From Falsiroseomonas sp044341625 (GTDB lineage Bacteria; Pseudomonadota; Alphaproteobacteria; Acetobacterales; Acetobacteraceae): DNA of 12,655 nt. The notes beneath the pieces were generated by a model. The model ran no database searches. It was not told the origin of the DNA and was given only the letters and a program-made list of their open reading frames with translations. Shown here in pieces: positions 6,477-12,655 of this stretch. The DNA is taken from contig JBIIRI010000102.1 of assembly GCA_044341625.1 (NCBI GenBank), forward strand, positions 1 through 12,655. Reading direction: 5' to 3'. The first letter of the stretch is position 1, and the number at the start of each line of letters is the position of its first letter. Made by a program: the position numbers and the translations under genes.

Positions 6477-7940
6477 TCAACCGAACAACGCGAAGCGCAT
6501 GTCGAGATACTCCTGAATGCCGTGCCGCGAGCCCTCGCGCCCGAAGCCGGATTCCTTCACCCCTCCGAACGGCGCGACCGCTGTCGAGATGACGCCGGAG
6601 TTCATGCCCACCATGCCCACCGCGAGGCGCTCCAGTAACCGGAAGCTGCGGTCGAGATCGCGCGTGAAGGCATAGGCGGCGAGGCCCGAGGCGGTGGCGT
6701 TGGCCAACGCGATCGCCTGCTCCTCGCCACGGAACCGGAAGACCGGCGCCACGGGCCCGAAGGTCTCCTCGGTGGCAAGGCGCATCGCCGGCGTCGCGTC
6801 CAGCAGCAGCGTGGGCTCCCAGAAGCGCCCGCCGAGGCGGTGCGGACGGCCACCGAGCGCGAGGCGTGCGCCGTGCCGGACCGCGTCCTCCACATGGTCG
6901 CAGACCTTGGCCACCGCAGCATCGTTGATCAGCGGGCCTTGGTCGGTCTCGCTGGCCAGCCCGTGCCCGACCCGTAGCGCGGCGATCCGCGCGGCCAACC
7001 GCTCGACGAAGGCATCGTGGACGGACTCCTCCACCAGGATGCGGTTCGCGCAAACGCAAGTCTGTCCGGTGTTGCGGAACTTGCTCGCCATCGCGCCGTC
7101 TACCGCCTGATCGAGATCGGCATCGGCGAAGACGATCAACGGCGCGTTGCCGCCGAGCTCGAGGGAGACGCGCTTTACCGTCCCCGCAGCTTCGGCTGCG
7201 AGGCGCTTGCCGACGGCGGTCGAGCCGGTGAAGCTGAGCTTCCGCACCCGAGGATCGCCGAGCAGCACGGCACCGATCGGCGCCGGCGCGCCGGTGACGA
7301 CGTTAAGCACGCCAGGCGGGATCCCGGCTTCGAGGGCAAGCCGGGCGAGCGCCAGCGCGGTCAGCGGCGTGAGCTCGGACGGCTTCAGGACCACCGTGCA
7401 GCCCGCGGCGAGCGCCGGCGCGAGCTTGCGTGTCACCATCGCGGCGGGGAAGTTCCACGGCGTCACCGCCGCGACGATGCCGACCGGACGCCGTATCACG
7501 AGCAGGCGCTGCCCGACCGACGGCGGTGCGAGCACCTCGCCCTCGATCCGCGGCGCCTCTTCGGCGAACCATTCTACGAAGCTCGCGGCGTAGGCGATCT
7601 CCGCCCGCGCCTCGGCAAGCGGCTTGCCCTGCTCGGCCGTCAGTAGCCTCGCGAGCGGCTCGGCCTCCGCCAGCATCGCATCATGCCAGCGCCGCAGCAT
7701 CCTGGCGCGGTCGCGCCCGGTTCGGGCAGCCCAGTCCGTCGCGGCGGCTTCGGCCGCGTCGATCGCGGCACGCGCCGCATCCGCACCGAGATCCGGAACG
7801 GCGGCGATGGGCCGAAGAGTCGCCGGGTCCTCGACCGCGATGCGGCACGCCGCCTCCTCCGGCGCGATCCAGCGCGCGCCGATCAGGGCGGCGCCGTGGA
7901 GGAACTTGGAGGCGACGCCGGGAGAGGGTGAATCCAGCAT
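6477..7940 (-). CDS. gabD: NAD(P)+-dependent succinate-semialdehyde dehydrogenase
   Basis: At 487 residues this is a full-length class I aldehyde dehydrogenase of the GabD type. It oxidises succinate semialdehyde to succinate, feeding the TCA cycle. Visible motifs are PWNFP (161-165), the cofactor Lys186 in LKPSE, FTGSTAVGK (237-245), the general-base Glu261 in ELGGNAP, and the nucleophile Cys295 in NTGQTCVCANR. The second Cys two residues on (297) is typical of succinate-semialdehyde dehydrogenases. The C-terminal APFGGVKESGFGREG follows at about 456-470. It lies 12 bases after gabT in the same operon, so GabT output goes directly to GabD. All catalytic residues are present. Cytoplasmic. Glutarate-semialdehyde dehydrogenase is the closest alternative, but the gabT partner favours GabD. 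Confidence 0.93.
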   Translation of the reverse strand: MLDSPSPGVASKFLHGAALIGARWIAPEEAACRIAVEDPATLRPIAAVPDLGADAARAAIDAAEAAATDWAARTGRDRARMLRRWHDAMLAEAEPLARLLTAEQGKPLAEARAEIAYAASFVEWFAEEAPRIEGEVLAPPSVGQRLLVIRRPVGIVAAVTPWNFPAAMVTRKLAPALAAGCTVVLKPSELTPLTALALARLALEAGIPPGVLNVVTGAPAPIGAVLLGDPRVRKLSFTGSTAVGKRLAAEAAGTVKRVSLELGGNAPLIVFADADLDQAVDGAMASKFRNTGQTCVCANRILVEESVHDAFVERLAARIAALRVGHGLASETDQGPLINDAAVAKVCDHVEDAVRHGARLALGGRPHRLGGRFWEPTLLLDATPAMRLATEETFGPVAPVFRFRGEEQAIALANATASGLAAYAFTRDLDRSFRLLERLAVGMVGMNSGVISTAVAPFGGVKESGFGREGSRHGIQEYLDMRFALFG

Positions 7941-7952
7941 GCAGCCGCTTCC

Positions 7953-9224
7953 TCAGGGGCGCAGCGCTTCGTCGAGCCGGGCGAGGCCCACCTCGAGCTC
8001 AGCGTCGGCGATCGTGAGCGGGGGCAGCAGGCGGATGGTGTTGCCCTGCGCTCCGCAGCTGAGCAGCAGCAGCCCGGCCTCGACGGCGCGCGCCACCACC
8101 TCGCGCGTTGCGGCTGCGTCGGGCTGCGGCTCGGCACCCGGCGTGACGATGTCGAAGCCGACCATAGCGCCGAGGCCGCGGAGGTGGGCGATAGGCCGGC
8201 GGTCGTTGCGCCGAGCGATGGCCTCCACCGCCCCGCGCAGCCGCGCACCAAGGCGCTCGGCGCGGGCGCAGAGGCCCTCCGTCTCGATCACGTCGAGCAC
8301 GGCAAGCGCCGCGGCGCAGGCAAGCGGATTTCCTGCATAGGTGCCACCGAGCGCGCCAGGCTCAGGCAGGTCCATCAGCGCGGCGCGGCCGATCACGCCC
8401 GAAAGCGGCAATCCCCCGGCCAGCGACTTGGCGATGGCCACGAGGTCGGGCTCTACGCCGGCGTGCTCTATCGCGAACATGCGGCCTGTGCGCGCGAAAC
8501 CTGACTGCACCTCGTCCGCGATAAGCAGGATGCCGTGCGCGTCGCACGTCCGGCGCAGTTCAAGGAGAAGCGCCGCAGGCGCTGGGTGGAAGCCGCCCTC
8601 GCCCTGGACGGGCTCGATAAGGATGGCCGCGATCCGGTCAGCCGGAACAACCGCCTGCTGCAGCAGCGCCAGCGCGCGCAGCGTCTCCTCAATGGGCACG
8701 CCGGGCTGCGGGAAGGGCAGGTGGTAGATATCGCTCGGCAGCCCGGACATTCCCCGCTTGTAGGGCGACACCTTGCCGGTCAGCGCCATGCCGAGATGCG
8801 TTCGCCCGTGGAAGCCGCCGCTGAAGGCGACGATCGCCGGACGGCCTGTCGCGACCCGCGCGATCTTCACAGCATTCTCGACGGCCTCGGCCCCGGTTGT
8901 GAACAGCGCCGTCTTTGCCGCCCCCCGGAAGGGCGCCAGCGCGTTGAGCCGTTCGGCGAGCGCGACATAGACCTCGTACGGCGTGACCTGAAACGCCGCA
9001 TGGGTGAAGGCATCGAGCTGCGCCCGCACCGCTTCGACGACGCGCGGATGTCCGTGCCCGGTGTTTAGCACGGCGATTCCAGCCGCGAAGTCGATGTATC
9101 GGCGCCCCTGGGTGTCCCACAACTCGGCATTGCGCGCCCGCGCAGCGAAGATGGCAGTTGCGTGTGCGATGCCTCGCGGCACCGCCGTGGCGCGTCGCTC
9201 GGGCAGATCGGCTATGCCTGTCAT
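7953..9224 (-). CDS. gabT: 4-aminobutyrate aminotransferase (PLP-dependent, class III)
   Basis: This 423-residue fold-type I, class III aminotransferase transfers the amino group of 4-aminobutyrate to 2-oxoglutarate, giving succinate semialdehyde and glutamate. Motifs are FTTGAEAVENAVKIAR (about 108-123), SGGFHGRT (135-142), IEPVQGEGG (203-211), the PLP-ring Asp237 in IADEVQSG, and the Schiff-base Lys266 in AIAKSLAGG. GGTYAGNPLACAAAL follows at about 293-307. Length matches E. coli GabT (426). The ATG at 9224 overlaps the cupin stop as ATGA, so it is preferred to an in-frame start 54 bases upstream inside the cupin gene. The family also includes 5-aminovalerate and other omega-amino-acid transaminases; the gabD neighbour supports 4-aminobutyrate. 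Confidence 0.92.
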   Translation of the reverse strand: MTGIADLPERRATAVPRGIAHATAIFAARARNAELWDTQGRRYIDFAAGIAVLNTGHGHPRVVEAVRAQLDAFTHAAFQVTPYEVYVALAERLNALAPFRGAAKTALFTTGAEAVENAVKIARVATGRPAIVAFSGGFHGRTHLGMALTGKVSPYKRGMSGLPSDIYHLPFPQPGVPIEETLRALALLQQAVVPADRIAAILIEPVQGEGGFHPAPAALLLELRRTCDAHGILLIADEVQSGFARTGRMFAIEHAGVEPDLVAIAKSLAGGLPLSGVIGRAALMDLPEPGALGGTYAGNPLACAAALAVLDVIETEGLCARAERLGARLRGAVEAIARRNDRRPIAHLRGLGAMVGFDIVTPGAEPQPDAAATREVVARAVEAGLLLLSCGAQGNTIRLLPPLTIADAELEVGLARLDEALRP

Positions 9225-9577
9225 GGCGCGGCCTGCCAGATCACGTAGGTCTTCCGCAGCGTCTCGTGCACCGTCCATGTTCCATGGGTGGCCGGCGGGA
9301 AGAACGCGGCGTCGCCGGCTTCGAAGTCGAAGTGGTGTCCGTCATCGGTGACGAAGCTGGCACTTCCGGCGATAAAGTGGCTGAACTCGGCGTCCATTAC
9401 CGCTCGGCGAAAGCGGCCCGGCGTCGCCTCCCATGTGCCGGCCTTGAGGCTGCCGTTCGGCGCCGCGAAAGCTTCAAGCTTGCGCAGCATTGGCGGTGTA
9501 CCGCCATCAATAGCGTTAGGGCGACCAACCTCAGCTACGGCGGCCGCGATGGGACGCCGGATGTGGATGATGGTCAT
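9221..9577 (-). CDS. Small cupin-domain protein (Cupin_3/DUF861-like)
   Basis: This 118-residue single-domain cupin has the second cupin motif region FEAGDAAFFPPATHGTWTVHETLRKTYVIW and the preceding GTWEATPGRFRR...EFSHFIAGSASF strands. That pattern is characteristic of the Cupin_3 (DUF861) group, which contains EutQ-like and ureidoglycine aminohydrolase-like proteins and many small partners of amino-acid catabolic operons. The metal-ligand pattern is incomplete, with one His (HF) in the first motif, so catalysis is uncertain. GAGG lies 9 bases before the ATG. Both ends overlap neighbours by ATGA, with the 87-codon ORF upstream and gabT downstream, so it is tightly built into the gab operon. 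The role is unknown; it may bind or process an intermediate. Confidence 0.85.
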   Translation of the reverse strand: MTIIHIRRPIAAAVAEVGRPNAIDGGTPPMLRKLEAFAAPNGSLKAGTWEATPGRFRRAVMDAEFSHFIAGSASFVTDDGHHFDFEAGDAAFFPPATHGTWTVHETLRKTYVIWQAAP

Positions 9578-9837
9578 CGGTTGGCCTCGCGACGGATGAT
9601 GCGTGAGCCGAGGGCGACACAGGCAAGCCTGAAGCCTTGAGATACCCGGCTGCTGCCGTGTCTCGCCGCGCCGTCGGCAATCCGGCCCGACTCCAGGAGC
9701 ACCTCGGCGGCGCTGGCCTCGGCAGCCAAGCTGCGCAGTCCCGTAACGACGCTCCCGACATCGTTCCGTCGGTCTACGTCGGGCCGCGATGTGGCGACCG
9801 ATGGCATGGTCCAGAGACAGGTCAGGTTGGGTTGCAC
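9574..9837 (-). CDS. Unassigned 87-residue protein, first gene of the gab operon
   Basis: I do not recognise this protein. A GTG start at 9837 has GAGAGG (9850-9845) 7 bases upstream. The frame ends in an ATGA overlap with the cupin start, the same coupling seen at the cupin-gabT junction. About three quarters of its codons end in G or C, somewhat below its neighbours but coding-like. The centre (LRSLAAEASAAEVLLESGRI) is probably helical and the C-terminus is Arg-rich (SRIIRREANR). No signal peptide, membrane segment or known motif is seen. It could be a genuine small accessory protein or a translated leader that couples the operon to its regulated promoter. A gene-prediction program might miss it. 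Confidence 0.5.
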   Translation of the reverse strand: MQPNLTCLWTMPSVATSRPDVDRRNDVGSVVTGLRSLAAEASAAEVLLESGRIADGAARHGSSRVSQGFRLACVALGSRIIRREANR

Positions 9838-9844
9838 GCCTCAG

Positions 9845-9850
9845 CCTCTC
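9845..9850 (-). promoter_or_regulatory. Ribosome binding site of the 87-codon ORF
   Basis: GAGAGG on the minus strand lies 7 bases before the GTG at 9837 and partly inside the outer arm of the palindromic operator. It supports this GTG rather than the ATG at 9807, which has no such site. Confidence 0.5.
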
Positions 9851-9873
9851 TGCATCGTTTAACGATGCAGAGA
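9847..9873. promoter_or_regulatory. Perfect 27-bp palindromic operator of the gab operon
   Basis: Arms of 13 bases (9847-9859 and 9861-9873) are exact inverse complements around base 9860; the inner part reads TGCATCG-N5-CGATGCA (9851-9869). It begins right after the -10 element and spans the expected start site, the geometry of a repressor site. A further half-site CGATGCAGA at 9884-9892 repeats 9863-9871 exactly 21 bp away, about two helical turns, between the -35 and -10. The inner 19 bp match the operator before the oxidase operon at 5271-5289. Confidence 0.75.
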
Positions 9874-9902
9874 TATTGCGATGCGATGCAGATGCTCGTC
9901 AA
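9873..9902 (-). promoter_or_regulatory. Promoter of the cupin-gabT-gabD operon
   Basis: The minus strand has TTGACG (9902-9897), an 18-base spacer and CAATAT (9878-9873). A start near 9866 would leave a leader of about 28 bases before the GTG of the first ORF. The elements and spacing are the same as in the promoter at 5322-5293. Confidence 0.6.
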
Positions 9903-10417
9903 GCTGTCGGGCGGTCGGCACTCCTTTTTCGCCCTACACGACGGCATCAGGCGGCCTTGGCCATGGTTGAGCGGTTCACACACGGGCACCCAAAGGGCCG
10001 GGTACAGAATGAAAGGCCTGAGATAGGGCCTGATACTTGCTGGTGACGCAGCACCTCAAGGAATCCGCCGTTTTGCCACCTGGACCGACAGCACCGCCGC
10101 AGCGAGGTCCACGGTCGACGCGCTGACGTACCTGGCGGTCACACGCACGCTGTTGTTCGACCACACATGGCAGTCGACCACGAACGCGATGCTGCTGCTG
10201 TCGAGCGACGCGTCGGCGAAGTGGCCGCGCCGCGCGACGCACCTTGAAGGCGACATCGCCGGTTGCCCTGGCGCTGATTCGCGATGCATCGCCAGATCAC
10301 TGCGTTCGCAGTCAAATGCCCCATAGGCTCCCTGGTAGCCGGCCGCGCCGCCGCAGCAATCAGCGCCCCGTTTGGCCCACTTCCATCGCGCCCGGAGGTT
10401 CGTCGCCGGTGATTGCC
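9903..10417. other. Gene-poor stretch upstream of the gab promoter
   Basis: No confident gene is seen here. The part from 10056 to about 10260 on the minus strand has coding-like codon use (see the separate entry). The remainder (9903-10055 and 10261-10417) shows no recognisable protein, RNA or repeat apart from a short direct repeat GGCCTGA at 10015 and 10027. Confidence 0.5.
10056..10260 (-). pseudogene. Possible C-terminal remnant of an unidentified gene
   Basis: From about 10260 down to a TGA at 10056 the minus strand carries about 60 codons with strong G/C third positions and a protein-like beta-rich composition (for example SSSIAFVVDCHVW and SVRVTARYVSA). The open frame extends up to 10421 (121 codons), but its upstream part has noise-like composition and no good ribosome site. 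I considered a MscS-type channel C-terminus because of a faint DSSSIAF resemblance, but the match is too weak to name. It lies beside an ATPase fragment that is also only a C-terminus. Confidence 0.25.
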
Positions 10418-10930
10418 TCACGCCTGGCCAGAGCGCGCGGCGAGACGCTTCAGCGCTTCGGCCGCCGCCAGGTAGCCGACGACCAGGGCGGCGATCACGC
10501 CAAGCAGCGCACCCGGTAACGGTGCGAAGCCCAGCAACGGCGCCATAGGGCCGAGCGCCAGCGCGAAGGCCACCGCCAGCGCCGACAGCGAGGTCGCGAT
10601 CAGCGCCGGATGCGGCGCCGTCGCCTTCCAGGCACGGCCATGGGTGCGGATCAGGAAGATCACCAATACCTGCGTGGCCATGCTCTCGATGAACCAGGCG
10701 GTGCGGAACTCCTCAGGTGTCGCGCCGAAGCCCCAGAGCAGGATGCCGAAGGTCGCGAGGTCGAAGACGGAGGAGAGCGGCCCCATCACCACCGTGAAGC
10801 GCAGCACCGCCCCCATGTCCCAGCCATGCGGCTTCGCCACGTCCCCGGCGTCCACGGCATCGAAGGGGATGCCCACCGTCTTGCCCTGGCCCGTCAGCAC
10901 CTCAAGATGCGGTATTGGCATCGTCGGTTG
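10418..10930 (-). pseudogene. C-terminal fragment of an MgtA/MgtB-type Mg2+-translocating P-type ATPase
   Basis: About 150-170 residues match the last membrane helices of MgtA/MgtB. The fragment begins with an IPFDAVDAGDVAKP-like loop followed by WD...RF, then the diagnostic VMGPLSSVFDLATFGILL helix. An AWFIESMATQVLVIFLIRT helix and two more hydrophobic helices follow, and it ends at the TGA at 10418. Intact enzymes have about 880-900 residues; the headpiece with DKTGT, the actuator domain and the first six or so helices are missing. Homology fades between 10873 and 10930. The frame stays open to 11125, but that part looks non-homologous and no ATPase sequence is found in any frame up to the LysR gene. 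It is almost certainly a non-functional remnant of deletion or rearrangement. Confidence 0.8.
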
Positions 10931-11284
10931 CGCGGCACCGACTTGAGCCTTGTAGCCAGTTCCACTCTCAAGGCCGCAGCGAATAGTTTCTCGGGGTGAC
11001 CGCCGTTCGGTACAGGCGGCTCCAGGCTCCCTGGACCCACCCTTGCCGAACACTGCTGAGGCAAGCGATGGACAGAACGGGATACGAACACCTTCCGGTC
11101 CGGTTCGGACGTTCCCCGCTGGCACCGCGCTCGGCGGCGGCTTTGCCTGAGTTGGTCTCCCAGTTCTGTCTCCCCGCTAGGCGCGTGCAACGGAGCGCCA
11201 GTCGATCGCGCGCTGTCCGGCATCGCGGGCAAAGCGTGACGTGCGAAGTACGTTCCGGCACCCTCGGGGGAAAGGGGGCGCGCC
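10931..11284. other. Intergenic stretch between the ATPase remnant and lysR
   Basis: About 350 bp without a recognisable gene on either strand; open frames exist in several phases but have random-looking composition. It must contain the breakpoint that removed the front of the ATPase gene and the promoter of the LysR gene. I see no IS inverted repeat or transposase remnant to explain the deletion. Confidence 0.5.
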
Positions 11285-12220
11285 ATGGTGGGAACGAATC
11301 GGCCGAACTGGGCCACGCTCGGGCTCGACCTCGTCACGCTGCGTATCTTCGTCGCAGCGGCCGAGGAACGTAGCCTCGCCCGCGCGGCGGAGCGCGAGCA
11401 TATCGCGCAATCCGCCGTCAGCCGGCGAATCGCTGAGCTTGAAGGCCGAACCGGCGTGCAGCTGCTGCGCCGGCACGACCGCGGCGTGGAACCCACGGCG
11501 GCGGGTGGGATGCTGCTGGCGCGGCTATCCGACCTCTTCGGGCTGCTGGAGCGCATCGCTGCCGACCTCGATGCCCATGCTGGCGGCGCGCTCGGCAATG
11601 TGGTGCTGCACGCGAACATCTCGGCCATCAGCGGCCCTCTCCCCTGCGCGCTCTCGGGCTTCCTCGACGCCCATCCCGGCCTCCGCGTCTCGCTCGAGGA
11701 GCGCACCAGCGTCGAGGTCCTGCATGCTGTGCAGACCGGCCTTGCTGAGCTCGGCATCTTCTCGGCCACCATGCCGGTGCCGGATGGCCTGACGGTGCTG
11801 CCCTGGTGCGAGGACCGGCTGGTCGTGCTGATGCCCGCCGGCCATGCACTGGCCGGGCAGCCCTCCTTGCGCCTCGCGGATCTGCTGCCGGAGCCCTTCG
11901 TCGGTCTCCAGGACCCCAGCGCGCTGCAACGCCTCTATCGCGACCAAGCCGAGCGGCTTGGCGCCACCCTGCGCGAGCGCGTGCTTGTGGCGAGCTTCGA
12001 CGGTGTGCGGCGCCTGGTCGAGGCGGGGCTCGGGGTCTCCATCCTGCCGGCGGCCGCGCTTGCGGAGCCGGAGGCCGCACTCGTCACACGGCCGCTCGCG
12101 GAGCCCTGGGCCTTGCGGCCGCTCGCGCTCTGCCTGCGCCAGACCGCGGGGCTGTCCGCCGCGGCGCGGCTGCTGGTGCAACACTTCACGGGACAGGCGC
12201 TTCCCGTCGCCCAGGGGTGA
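11285..12220 (+). CDS. LysR-family transcriptional regulator
   Basis: This 311-residue protein has the N-terminal LysR winged helix-turn-helix (about residues 14-75: LRIFVAAAEERSLARAAE, then AQSAVSRRIAELEGRTGVQLLRR and PTAAG). A linker helix and a periplasmic-binding-like effector domain follow (about 95-300, with LGNVVLHANISAI, DRLVVLMPAGHAL and VEAGLGVSILP). Length is typical. The ATG at 11285 has a G-rich ribosome site (GGGGG) about 8 bases upstream. It is transcribed toward the Bug/TctC gene that starts 160 bases after its stop, a common pairing, so it may control that gene. No clear T-N11-A operator was identified in the 60 bases upstream. Confidence 0.92.
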   Translation: MVGTNRPNWATLGLDLVTLRIFVAAAEERSLARAAEREHIAQSAVSRRIAELEGRTGVQLLRRHDRGVEPTAAGGMLLARLSDLFGLLERIAADLDAHAGGALGNVVLHANISAISGPLPCALSGFLDAHPGLRVSLEERTSVEVLHAVQTGLAELGIFSATMPVPDGLTVLPWCEDRLVVLMPAGHALAGQPSLRLADLLPEPFVGLQDPSALQRLYRDQAERLGATLRERVLVASFDGVRRLVEAGLGVSILPAAALAEPEAALVTRPLAEPWALRPLALCLRQTAGLSAAARLLVQHFTGQALPVAQG

Positions 12221-12225
12221 GGGGC

Positions 12226-12241
12226 GGCGCCGCGGCGCGCC
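12226..12241 (+). terminator. GC-rich hairpin after lysR, weak terminator candidate
   Basis: Directly after the stop codon, GGCGC (12226-12230) and GCGCC (12237-12241) can pair around a 6-base loop. No T-run follows, so this may simply reflect GC-rich sequence. Confidence 0.2.
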
Positions 12242-12380
12242 TTGCCGATCCGCGAAGCCTGCCGTGCCGAATGACGACTGGAGCGGCGCCACACCGGCCG
12301 GCAGGTTGCGCGCGCCGTGGGCTCCCGGTGCGAGGCGTCCGAGGCAGACGTCCAGGACACCCAGTCAAACGGAGCCAACC

Positions 12381-12655
12381 GTGCGCCATCACCTCAGCCG
12401 CCGTGCCTTGCTCGCGGCGGCCGCCGCGACCGCTGCCCTGCCGGCGGGCGCCCAAGACATCACGCCGGGGCGTCCGGTCACCCTGATCGTGCCCAGCGCG
12501 CCTGGTGGCACGACGGATTTCGCAGCCCGGCTGCTGGCCGAGCCGCTCAGCCAGCGCCTGGGTGTGCCGGTCCTGGTGGACAATCGCGGCGGGGCGAACG
12601 GCGCGATCGGCGCCCAGGCGGTCGCTCGCGCAAGGCCCGATGGCCACACCTTGCT
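12381..12655 (+). CDS. Bug/TctC-family periplasmic solute-binding protein, partial (N-terminal 91 residues)
   Basis: A GTG start at 12381 with GGAG 7 bases upstream opens a frame that runs off the right edge. Residues 1-24 form a signal peptide with a Tat-like SRRALLAAA and an Ala-rich core, with cleavage likely after AGA near residue 24. The Bug family signature follows: RPVTLIVPSAPGGTTD, PVLVDNRGGANG and ARPDGHTLL. These match, segment for segment, the binding protein at the left end of the window, but the two are clearly divergent paralogues rather than a recent duplication. It probably serves a different carboxylate-like solute under control of the LysR gene upstream. Confidence 0.9.
   Translation, partial: MRHHLSRRALLAAAAATAALPAGAQDITPGRPVTLIVPSAPGGTTDFAARLLAEPLSQRLGVPVLVDNRGGANGAIGAQAVARARPDGHTL

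Noticed and set aside
10282..10291. CGATGCATCG palindrome resembling the operator half-sites
   Set aside because: The two half-sites overlap rather than being separated by 5 bases, and no promoter elements or gene start lie beside it; probably chance.
10056..10421. Call as a MscS-type mechanosensitive channel
   Set aside because: Only a short DSSSIAF-like stretch is reminiscent of the channel C-terminal domain; no pore helix or conserved glycine pattern is present.
10996..11373. 125-codon plus-strand open frame before and into lysR
   Set aside because: It runs out of frame into the well-supported LysR gene, has no ribosome site, and has an Arg-rich noise-like translation.
11525..12292. 255-codon minus-strand open frame opposite lysR
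   Set aside because: Antisense shadow of the LysR coding sequence with no recognisable domain.
1..12655. CRISPR array, tRNA or rRNA gene, or defence or phage system
   Set aside because: No regularly spaced repeats, tRNA cloverleaf, rRNA-like sequence, or nuclease, integrase or phage structural motifs were seen on either strand.

Overview
The window is GC-rich (roughly two thirds G+C), with strong G/C preference at third codon positions. It carries two tripartite-tricarboxylate-type (Bug/TctC) substrate-binding proteins next to dedicated regulators. This style is typical of soil or plant-associated alpha-proteobacteria such as Acetobacteraceae (Roseomonas-like) or of beta-proteobacteria. The genus is inference; no rRNA or marker gene is present.

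Layout. Bases 1-107 are the end of an IS3-family element, probably IS407 group, with the first codons of its orfA running off the left edge. Bases 321-6137 hold a minus-strand cluster read right to left: IclR-family regulator, FAD-dependent amine/amino-acid oxidase, small and large subunits of an N,N-dimethylformamidase-like amidase (ATGA-coupled), and a Bug/TctC binding protein. Bases 6477-9837 hold a second minus-strand operon: an unassigned 87-codon ORF, a small cupin, 4-aminobutyrate aminotransferase (gabT) and succinate-semialdehyde dehydrogenase (gabD), with ATGA overlaps at the first two junctions and a 12 bp gap before gabD. Bases about 9.9-11.28 kb are a gene-poor stretch with an isolated C-terminal fragment of an MgtA/MgtB-type P-type ATPase and a possible second gene remnant. 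Bases 11285-12655 hold a plus-strand LysR regulator followed by the start of a second Bug/TctC protein cut by the window edge.

The most interesting signal is regulatory. The oxidase-amidase operon and the gab operon begin with the same promoter-operator block on the minus strand: TTGAC(A/G), 18 bp, CAATAT, 3 bp, then a 19-bp inverted repeat TGYATYG-N5-CGATRCA covering the expected start site. Spacing is identical in both. This suggests that one repressor, most simply the IclR-family protein encoded beside the first copy, controls both operons.

If so, the two operons form one catabolic module. A substrate would be taken up with help from the Bug protein, opened or deacylated by the DMFase-like amidase, oxidised by the FAD enzyme, and passed through GabT and GabD to succinate. 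A gamma-lactam such as a pyrrolidone, or an N-substituted 4-aminobutyrate amide, would fit. The enzyme families and the shared operator are read from the sequence; the substrate and the pathway are inference.
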